From assembly GCF_002007105.1 (NCBI RefSeq), contig NZ_MVBC01000001.1, positions 62,001 to 126,000 of the forward strand: a stretch of DNA of 64,000 nucleotides, written 5' to 3'. The notes beneath the pieces are model-generated. The model did no database searches and was not told where the DNA came from. It worked only from the letters and a program-made list of their open reading frames with translations. Within the stretch, counting starts at the first letter, position 1. Every line of letters begins with the position of its first letter. Below, piece after piece: positions 51,180-58,600 of this stretch. Made by a program: the position numbers and the translations under genes. The stretch is from Hymenobacter sp. CRA2 (GTDB taxonomy: Bacteria; Bacteroidota; Bacteroidia; Cytophagales; Hymenobacteraceae).

Positions 51180-53045
51180 TTACGCGTGACCGTTCAGGCC
51201 CCGCTCCTGCCAGTACACGGTAAACGCAGTGCCCTCGCCTACTTCGCTGGACACCTCCAAGTGGCCGCCGCGGCTGGTAATGATGCGCTGCACCAAGTAC
51301 AGACCCACGCCGGACCCGCCGATGTGGGGGTGCTGCCGCGCAAACGGCTGAAACACCGGTGCGGGCTGGCTGGGCAGCACCATGCCCGAGCCATTGTCGC
51401 GCACTTCCAGTACGGGCTGGCCCGCGGCGGAAAGGTAGCTGCGCACACGCACGTGAGGCGGCCGGTCGGGGTGCACGAATTTGAGCGCGTTGCTCACCAG
51501 GTTGTGTAGCACCGAGCGCAGATTGGCCCGGCCGTATACCAACGTGGGCGCTGCTTCCGCGTCCAGCTCCACCACGGCCTCGGTTTCCTGCACCTGCGCC
51601 CGCAGGCCTAGCAGTACTTCCTCGGCCACGTTGCGCACGTCCAGCTCTTCAGCTGGGGCCGAGAGGCCGCGCTGGTCGCGCACGGTGGCGGCCAACTCCT
51701 GTAGGGTGAGGTCGAGCTGGGTGAGGGCCTCGTCGAGCATGCCCAGCATTTGCTCGGCCTGCGGATCGGCGAAGGTGGCCCCCTGCCGCAGCTCGTCGAA
51801 GAGGCCGCGCAGGTTGAGCACCGGCTGCTTCAGATCGTGCGAGGCGGTGTACACGAAGGTATCCAGGTCGCGGTTGGCCTGGGCCAGCTCGTCGTACTGG
51901 GTTTGGAGCACCTGGCGCAGGCGGTGCTGGTCGTCCACATCGGTGCAGGCCCCGAACCAGCGGGGGCCCTGCTCGTCGGTGAGCTGCCGGGCCCGGATGA
52001 TGTGCCAGCGGTAGCGGCCGTCGTGGCGGCGCATGCGAAACACGTTTTCGTACGGCTCGCCGGTGGCAATGCAATGCACCCACTGCCGGCCAGCGGCGGC
52101 CTGCTCGCTCGGGTGCAGCAGGTTGATCCAGCCCGTGGGGCCCAGCTCGTCGGTGCTCAGGCCGGAGTAGTCCTCCGTAAAGCGGTTGTAGTACTCGACA
52201 AAGCCTTCCGGCGTCGCCGTCCAGATCAGCTCCGGAATGCTGTCGGCCAGGAAGCGCAGCTCGGCCTCGCCGCGGCGGCGGGCTTCGGACAGCTCGCGCT
52301 GGTCGTGCACTTCGGTGAGGGCGCCGTGCCAGTACACGGGCTGGCCGGGGGCGTGCAGCTCGGGCAGGGCGCGGCTGAGCATCCAGCGGTAGTGGCCGTC
52401 GTAGCGGCGCAGGCGGTACTCGTAGCTCCAGCCCACGCCGGCCTTGCGGGCGGCTTCGGACTGGTAGAGCACGCGCAGCCGGTCGTCGGGATGAATGAGC
52501 AGCGGCCAGATGGCGTTCAGGTCGCAGGTAGGCGGCTGACCGGTAAACAAATACCACTGCGGACTCACGTACTCGTAGCGGCCGGCGCCATCCACCGTGA
52601 AGGTAATTTGGGGGGCCGTTTCGGTGAGCACGCGCAGGCGGGCATCGAGGCGGCGCGTTTCGATGGCCAGCTCGTGGGTGCGCTGCCGGGCCTGCTCCTG
52701 CACGGTCACGTCGACGGCAAATAGCAGCAGGCCGCTGATGCGGTTGTCGTCGAGCACCGGCTCCAGCGCCACGTCGCAGTAAATGGGTCCCGCGGCTCCC
52801 GTCTGCAGCTGGCAGGCCTTGGCCACGTAGGCCTTGCCGGTGCGGTACACCTGCTGCATCACATCGAGCAGATCGGCGGGCCACGGCCCCGCGTGCACGG
52901 CTACGGGCTGGCCGGTAGCATCGGCCGGGCCCAGCAGCCCTGCCATGGCTTCGTTGATGAACGTGTAGCGCAACTCCTCTCCTTCTAAGGTAGCTACCCC
53001 GGCCGGCAGGCGCCGGAGAATGTCCTGAAGGTGTTGTTCACGCAT
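51180..53045 (-). CDS. PAS-domain sensor histidine kinase, orphan
   Basis: 621 residues from ATG 53045, cytoplasmic. Three PAS domains: ~5-125 (VATLEGEELRYTFINEAMAGLLG), ~145-265 (APQITFTVDGAGRYEYVSPQW ... GHYRWMLSRALP) and ~275-395 (IPELIWTATPEGFVEYYNRF). The second and third are PAS_3/PAC types. The kinase core has YTASHDLKQPVLNLRGLF (H-box), LVSNALKFVHPDRPP, DNGSGMVLP and GGSGVGLYLVQRIITSRGG. No receiver domain or response regulator is adjacent. A BLUF photoreceptor gene lies 95 bases upstream on the same strand. Confidence 0.92.
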   Translation of the reverse strand: MREQHLQDILRRLPAGVATLEGEELRYTFINEAMAGLLGPADATGQPVAVHAGPWPADLLDVMQQVYRTGKAYVAKACQLQTGAAGPIYCDVALEPVLDDNRISGLLLFAVDVTVQEQARQRTHELAIETRRLDARLRVLTETAPQITFTVDGAGRYEYVSPQWYLFTGQPPTCDLNAIWPLLIHPDDRLRVLYQSEAARKAGVGWSYEYRLRRYDGHYRWMLSRALPELHAPGQPVYWHGALTEVHDQRELSEARRRGEAELRFLADSIPELIWTATPEGFVEYYNRFTEDYSGLSTDELGPTGWINLLHPSEQAAAGRQWVHCIATGEPYENVFRMRRHDGRYRWHIIRARQLTDEQGPRWFGACTDVDDQHRLRQVLQTQYDELAQANRDLDTFVYTASHDLKQPVLNLRGLFDELRQGATFADPQAEQMLGMLDEALTQLDLTLQELAATVRDQRGLSAPAEELDVRNVAEEVLLGLRAQVQETEAVVELDAEAAPTLVYGRANLRSVLHNLVSNALKFVHPDRPPHVRVRSYLSAAGQPVLEVRDNGSGMVLPSQPAPVFQPFARQHPHIGGSGVGLYLVQRIITSRGGHLEVSSEVGEGTAFTVYWQERGLNGHA

Positions 53046-53140
53046 ATAATAACGAGCAAATAGCAGCAGCCGTGAGTTGATACTCACCGCAAGGTAATCA
53101 GTATTAACCGCATGCTTCCGGTGTTAGCCGCGGGGCGGGG

Positions 53141-53602
53141 CTACTGCGCTGCGCCGGGCAGGGCCTGCGCGTAGGGCGCGGAGGTATCGGGCCCGAACAC
53201 GGCCAGGCATACCAACTCCACCAGCGTAGCGTCGGCAATGCTAAGCGAAGTGGGGGGCGCCGGCACGCGGTGCGGCAGCAGAAAGCCCTCCAGCGCCTCG
53301 AAGCCGGCGGGCTCCAGCGGGTGAAAGGCCATGGACCACTGGGCGAAGCTGCGGGCGCTGATAGGCCGGTCGATGAGCTTTTGCACGTGGGAGTGGCGGC
53401 CGTCGCGGGCAATGCGCTCAAATAAGGCATCGGCCACTTCCGGCTCGGCCTCGAAGAGCTGGGCAATGTTGCCGTGACTGTAGAGCAGGATGCCCGTGAC
53501 GTGGTGCTGAATATTGTCGCGGCGGCACTGGTCGAGCAGTTCCTGCAAATCCTGGTCGGACAGCGGATGCACGGCCCGGCTCAGGTAAACGATGTGCTTC
53601 AT
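53141..53602 (-). CDS. BLUF-domain blue-light photoreceptor
   Basis: 153 residues; the first ~95 form a BLUF domain that binds FAD. Every key residue is spaced as in AppA: Tyr6 (KHIVYLSRA), Asn30 (RRDNIQHHVTG), Gln48 (NIAQLFE), Trp89 and Met91 (FAQWSMAF). The ~60-residue C-terminal part (PPTSLSIADATLVELVCLAVFG) has no effector domain, so signalling is by protein contact. It is followed at 95 bases by a PAS histidine kinase on the same strand, its most likely partner. ATG 53602 begins directly at the domain. Confidence 0.9.
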   Translation of the reverse strand: MKHIVYLSRAVHPLSDQDLQELLDQCRRDNIQHHVTGILLYSHGNIAQLFEAEPEVADALFERIARDGRHSHVQKLIDRPISARSFAQWSMAFHPLEPAGFEALEGFLLPHRVPAPPTSLSIADATLVELVCLAVFGPDTSAPYAQALPGAAQ

Positions 53603-53797
53603 GGTGTGGAAAGAGAAGCCCCGCGGCGCAGGGAGGGCGGCTGCTTGGGTATACGACGCGGCCAGCATTAGCGCCGGGTCCGGTTAGGCTTTCAGGAAAA
53701 AGAGTTGCGAGTTACAAAGTTGGAGCGCTATTCCCGCTACTCAGCCGATTTTGTTCGCTGCCACCGCAGCAGAAAGCTCCTGGCGGGAGCTTCTCCC

Positions 53798-53805
53798 TAT
53801 CTTTG
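53798..53805 (+). promoter_or_regulatory. Exact -7 box TATCTTTG upstream of lipoprotein gene
   Basis: A perfect TAnnTTTG match about 50 bases before the expected start of the lipoprotein at 53858. It shows that the damaged-start gene still has a good promoter. Confidence 0.6.
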
Positions 53806-53857
53806 AAGCAAGGCAACAAACTACATCACTCTATTTCTTTCATTCCTCTATTTTTAG

Positions 53858-54271
53858 CTCCACCCTTTTCTCACCGCCCTATTTGGCCTCTTAATACTGG
53901 CGGCCGCAGCCTGCTCCAAAAAGAAAGAGCCCGAACCCGAGCCCACGCTGGAAGGCAACTGGTATTCCACGGGCGGCACCAAGACGGAGTACACCCGCAG
54001 CGGCCAGGTGGTGTCCACGGCGCCTTACACGCTGCCGCGGTTTCTACTGCGCATCACCCCCACCACGTTTCAATACTTTGACGCGGCCACTTCGCACCCG
54101 CAATCCGTCCTGTACACCTACACGCGCCGCGACGACGTGTTCGGCACGGGCACCGGCCCTAACTTCCGCATCATCGAGCTGACGGCTTCCACCCTGGTGC
54201 TGGACCAAGGCGACGCCCCAAACCCGAACACCGGCAACTACACCATCACCCGCACCAACTTTACCCGTTGA
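53858..54271 (+). CDS. Lipoprotein with no usable start codon (possible start-codon loss)
   Basis: Reading back from the stop at 54271, the frame gives a clear lipoprotein: hydrophobic stretch FLTALFGLLILAAAAC with lipobox cysteine, KKKEPEPEPTLEGNWYSTGG and a small beta-rich domain (FLLRITPTTFQYFDAA, TRRDDVFGTGTGPNFRII). The frame begins right after TAG at 53855, in TTTTTAGCTCCAC, with no ATG, GTG or TTG before the signal sequence. Inserting one T would give TTTTTATGCTCCAC and a normal start. Either a one-base deletion has inactivated it, or the sequence has an error. GTG 54008 would give only an 87-residue fragment without a signal. Confidence 0.6.
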   Translation, partial: LHPFLTALFGLLILAAAACSKKKEPEPEPTLEGNWYSTGGTKTEYTRSGQVVSTAPYTLPRFLLRITPTTFQYFDAATSHPQSVLYTYTRRDDVFGTGTGPNFRIIELTASTLVLDQGDAPNPNTGNYTITRTNFTR

Positions 54272-54281
54272 GGCCAGACTA

Positions 54282-54328
54282 CCGGCCCTGGGCGGCAGGC
54301 TATTGGTTAGCCTACCGCCCAGGGCCGG
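54282..54328. terminator. Long hairpin between convergent genes
   Basis: A 21-bp stem with one mismatch (54282-54302 with 54308-54328) around TTGGT. It ends the lipoprotein transcript and overlaps the last codons of the leftward membrane protein gene. Confidence 0.7.
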
Positions 54329-54873
54329 CTCTTGGTTAGCCGCATCAACACGAAGCGTGAGCGGCCGTCAGTGGTACGTAGCCGGTACAAATTGGCCAGC
54401 AATGGCTCCTGTTGCTGCAAGACATCAACTGGGTAAGCCTGGTCAGCCAGGTAGCGGCCCAGATACAGTTTATCACCGATACTGTAAGCCAGCTGCAACT
54501 GCGCTCCGAGGCCAATGCTAGCCGCCAACAGCACCGCCAGAAATGCCAGCACGGGTCCGGCAGCATCGGCTGGCAGCCCGCCGGAAGCGGTGAGCCATGC
54601 AGCGGCTAACAAGACCACCAGCATCAGGCCGGGGTGCCCATACTTCACCCAATACGTCAGAGCGGAATGCAGCCGTAGCCGCGGCGGTGCTGGCGAAGCA
54701 GCCGGACGCATCGTGCACACCACAACCCATACCAAGCCCCCCACAATTAGTGCCGGCCCGGTATAAATGCCCTGAAAGGCATCGGGCCAGTGCATGAGGC
54801 GGAACAACAAGCCCGTTGCGCCCAATAATGCGCCCAAGCCAATAATTACTATGCTACTGATTGCCCTTATCAT
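54307..54873 (-). CDS. Small membrane protein with GldL-like motif
   Basis: 188 residues: an N-terminal helix (SIVIIGLGALLGATGLLFRLMHWPDA), a second (ALIVGGLVWVVVC), a third (GLMLVVLLAAAWLTA) and a fourth (GPVLAFLAVLLAASIGLG), then a polar tail. LFRLMHWP recalls the N-terminus of gliding/T9SS motor protein GldL, but the remainder does not match it. The gene begins 12 bases after the plsY stop, so the two are probably one operon. Confidence 0.65.
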   Translation of the reverse strand: MIRAISSIVIIGLGALLGATGLLFRLMHWPDAFQGIYTGPALIVGGLVWVVVCTMRPAASPAPPRLRLHSALTYWVKYGHPGLMLVVLLAAAWLTASGGLPADAAGPVLAFLAVLLAASIGLGAQLQLAYSIGDKLYLGRYLADQAYPVDVLQQQEPLLANLYRLRTTDGRSRFVLMRLTKSRPWAVG

Positions 54874-54885
54874 AAGGATTAGCTT

Positions 54886-55527
54886 TTACTTCCGCCCAAA
54901 GAGTGGCACGCGGCTTTCGGTGCCGGCGCGCAGCCGGCCGATGTTGGCGCGGTGGGTGTAGATCAGCAGCGCGGCCAGCACGAAGCCTACCCCAATCAGG
55001 AAAGGCTGCGGCGGCGCAAACCAGGGCGTGAGCTGCAATAGGGCAAAGGCCACGCCCGCCGTCATGGAGCTGAGCGAGACGTAGCGCGACACCAGCAGCA
55101 CGGCCAGGAACACCAATAGGCACACGCCCACGGTGGCGGGGGCCACGCCCAGCATCATGCCCAGGATGGTAGCCACACCCTTGCCGCCGCGAAACTGCGC
55201 GAAGACCGGGTAAATGTGCCCCACCACGGCCAGCACGCCGCAGGCCAGGCGGTAGTACACCTCGTGCTCGGCCGGAACGGCGCCCTGCTGCACCAGCCAC
55301 ATCGGCAGGAAATAGGCCGCTACGAAGCCCTTCAGCGCATCGACCAGCAGCACGAAGGAGCCGGGCTTCTTGCCGAGCACGCGGAAGGTATTGGTGGCGC
55401 CCGCGTTGCCCGAGCCGTGCTCCCGCACATCGAGGCCGTAGAAGCGGCGGCCTACCCAGAGGGCCGTGGGAATGGAGCCGAGCAGGTAGGCCAGCACAAG
55501 GGCCAGCAGGATAAAAGCAATAGTCAT
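54886..55527 (-). CDS. plsY: Glycerol-3-phosphate acyltransferase PlsY
   Basis: 213 residues with five or six membrane helices. It has all three conserved loops of PlsY: LLGSIPTALWVGRRFYGLDVREHGSGNAGATNTFRVLGKK, GHIYPVFAQFRGGKGVAT and the C-terminal YTHRANIGRLRAGTE. PlsY transfers an acyl group from acyl phosphate to glycerol 3-phosphate, the first committed step of phospholipid synthesis. ATG 55527 is fixed by an exact -7 box 20 bases upstream. Confidence 0.95.
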   Translation of the reverse strand: MTIAFILLALVLAYLLGSIPTALWVGRRFYGLDVREHGSGNAGATNTFRVLGKKPGSFVLLVDALKGFVAAYFLPMWLVQQGAVPAEHEVYYRLACGVLAVVGHIYPVFAQFRGGKGVATILGMMLGVAPATVGVCLLVFLAVLLVSRYVSLSSMTAGVAFALLQLTPWFAPPQPFLIGVGFVLAALLIYTHRANIGRLRAGTESRVPLFGRK

Positions 55528-55547
55528 GGGGAAGGCGTAGGGGTCAT

Positions 55548-55555
55548 CAAATATA
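55548..55555 (-). promoter_or_regulatory. Exact -7 box TATATTTG for plsY
   Basis: On the minus strand TATATTTG ends 20 bases before ATG 55527. It lies within a longer in-frame reading and so excludes earlier starts. Confidence 0.6.
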
Positions 55556-55596
55556 GGCAGCGCGACCATGGACGGCACCCACAGAACAGCCAAGCG

Positions 55597-55637
55597 CTAA
55601 AAACAACCGCGCCCCGACCAAGGGCCGGGGCGCGGTT
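55597..55637 (-). terminator. Terminator of the giant exported protein gene
   Basis: A perfect 12-bp stem (AACCGCGCCCCG at 55605-55616 with 55626-55637); read on the minus strand it is followed by GTTTTT, 20 bases after the stop codon at 55657. Confidence 0.82.
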
Positions 55638-55656
55638 CACAGGCAGGACCAATGGG

Positions 55657-58600
55657 TTAGTCGCCGAAGGGGTCGTCCTCGTTTTTCTTCTTCGAGGGCT
55701 TCTTCTCCTTTTCTTTCTTCGGCTCGGCGGCCTTCTCCTCCGTCGGCTCGGCGGCTACCTCGTCCTTCTTCTTTTTGTCCTTCTTCGAGGGCTCCGCGGC
55801 GGGCTCGGCCGGCGCATCGGCTACGGCTTCGTCTTTCTTCTTCTTGTCCTTCTTGGCGGGTTCGGCAGCCGGTTCGGCCGGAGCATCGGCGGCTACTTCA
55901 TCCTTTTTCTTCTTGTCCTTCTTAGCCGGCTCGGCAGCCGGTTCGTTGCCACCGGTAGCGAAGGGGTCGTTGGCGTCGGCCTCGGCATCCTTCTTCTTTT
56001 TCTTCTCCTTCTTGGTCGGCTCGGCCGGGGCATCGGCGGTAGCGCCCTGCTCGTTGCCGAACTGGTCGTCCTGAGCGTCGCCTTTCTTCTTCTTATTCTT
56101 CTTGCCCGAGTCCGACTCCATGTTGTCGAAGTTGCCGGTAGGCTGCGGGCGCGACACCACTTTCTGCGGCTTGGCCTCGCCGAGGTAGTCCTTGCGGAAG
56201 TGGTTCACGAACAGATTACGCTCCTGCTCGTCGCCGAGGAAGAAGCCGTAGTTGGTGGCCGTGTTGTAGTCGCCCTTGGCAGCGCGGCCCAGGATTTCGT
56301 CGAACTCACCGTGCTGGGCCTTGGCCAGCAGCTTGTTCTCGGAGTACTTGAAGTAGTACCAGGTTTCGGGGTCGGCCTCCAGGTACAGCTCCACAGCGTC
56401 GCCGGTGCTTTCCTTCTTGATTTCAATGTAGCCGTCAATCAGGGCGTTGATGTCCTTCTTACCGATGCTTACCAGGCCGATTTTGCCCACCGAGTACCAC
56501 GCGTTGTACTTGTTGGACCACTTCAGGTTCACCTGGCTCAGCATGATGTCGTGCAGGAACTTGCCCGACACCTTCTGCAGCGGCACGTAGTTGCCGGTCT
56601 TGCGGTTGGCGTAGTCGCTGATGGTTTTGGAACCGGCAAACTCGCCCAGCTTGTACAGCTCGCTCTGCGAGCCGCTCAGCGCCTCGGGCAGCCCTTTCGA
56701 GTACTTGGCCATATCCTCCGCCATGGCTTCGAAGGCCTTGTCGGGGAAGTTCAGGTCGAAGGCCATCATGGCGTCTACCTGGTAGCGGCTGGAGTCCGTA
56801 TTGGCCCGGCCCACGCCCGAGGCAGTGACGTTGTAGTCCTTGTTGGTACCGATCAGGCCCAGCTTGCCGCGGAAGTTCAGCACGCCCGTCGAGTCGTTCA
56901 CCGTCAGCACCGAGCCCTCGTAGATTTCCTGCTCCAGCGGATCGTGCTGGCTGATGGTGTAGATGCGCTTTTTCGGGTCGTAGGTCAGCATGCCGTCGGT
57001 CTGGAACAGGTTGCCGTCCGTCACGTTGGACTTGGCCGCCACAAAGAGCGGGTAGGGCTTGCCGGTGCCTTCGTTCTGGTAAATGCCCGTCATCATCGGC
57101 GTGCCGTCTTCGGCCTTCACCTCCTTCATCCTGATCTTGACGAACTGCGGATCAATACTATCCTGCACCGGGAACCAGTCGGCCGAAGTGGCCACTTTGC
57201 TGAACTCCAGGCGCGCCTGCCCGTCGAAGGCAAAGCCCTTGCGCTGCGAGTTCATCGTCACGCCGCCGCGGTACTGAATGCGCGGCGCGATGCGGAACTT
57301 GTCGGTAGCCTTGATTTCGGCCACGGCCAGGGTGGGCGGCGCAGGCGGCGTATCGTCGTTGCTGTTGCCGCGCTTGAGCAGGCCGCTGCTCTTCTTCTTG
57401 CCCTCGCCCTTCACCAGTCCCACCGAGGCAGAGTCGACGGTGAAGTTGGCAAACTTAATGGCGAAGGAGTCAGTGGGCGTCTTGTAGTTGTAGAGGGCGT
57501 TGCCGGTGAAGGCCGCGCGGCTCAGCACCTTGACTTCGCCCTTGTACAGGTGGTGAAACTTGCCCAGTGTGTCCATGGTGATGCCCGCGTTCTGGAAGGC
57601 GCGCATTTCGGCGTTGGGCAGCACGTACACGCGGTTCGAGTCGGGCTCGATCCAGGCGTCGGCGGCGGCCACGTAAGGCACGCCGTCGGCCACCAGGCGG
57701 TACTTGTTCAGGTCGTACTTACCGGCGGCAGCGCGGAACTTCAGGCCCTTCTGCTCCGGCTTCATGGAGTAGAAGTAAGCCCGCGTGGAGTCCTGGCCAG
57801 CGGCTACGCGCAGCTGCACGGTCTTCTTCTTGAAGTCCCAGCGGCCGCCGCTCAGCGAGGTGCGGTACTGCGAGTACGGCAGCTCGATGTTGGACTTGGT
57901 CACGCCCTCGGCGCGGGCAAAGTCGGCGTAGCTGCGCTTGATGTCGTAGGTAAACGCCACATCGGGCGCGGTCAGGGCCGGCTTGTTGGGCTCCGCCGAT
58001 TTTACGCTGACGGTACCGTTCTGGCCCTTGTACTGGGTGGGCAGGAAGGTAAACGAGTTCGAGCGGATAACGGACTGCGCGTTTTCCATGCGCCCGATAC
58101 CGCCCAAGCCTTTGGGCGTGAGGGCCGCTGTGCCCTTGTAGAGGTAGGTGCCGTCGTAGAAGCGCATGGCCTCCCCTTTCGGCGCCGTGGAAAGGTACAT
58201 GGTGTCGGCCTTTACCACCCACTTCATCTGGTAGCCGGGCAGCAGGGCCACTTTCGGGTACTCGGCCCCGTTCAGCGTGCCTTCCTTGATGGTCGCCGTT
58301 TTGCCCACCGTCACCACGGAGTCCTTGTAGAAGATGAACTGGTCGCTGTGCAGGTTGGCCGAGAGGTAATCCATCGTGCCGTCGCCCTGAATGCCGCGGT
58401 TGCTCATCCTCACCTGGTTGTACAGGCGGGCTTTGCCGCCGTACACCGGGAAGCCTTCCTTGGGCACGGCGTAATTAAAGCCCAAAGAGCCGTCTTCCTG
58501 CATGGTCAGCTTCGTTTTGAAGTCCGGCAGGATGCCGCCCGACACGAACGTGCCCTTGAAGCCCACCGCGGCGGTCTTGTTGTTGTAGAGCGAGTCGAGC

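Noticed and set aside
50954-51223. 89-residue plus-strand open frame in intergenic DNA
   Set aside because: No motif or coding bias; it overlaps the end of the PAS kinase gene and a palindrome.
53803-54081. 92-residue reading from TTG 53803
   Set aside because: It runs in the wrong frame through the lipobox region; its TTG is part of the TATCTTTG promoter box and its protein is featureless.
55750-55944. CRISPR-like repeat array
   Set aside because: The repeats are in frame, contiguous without spacers, and encode the charged tail of the giant protein.
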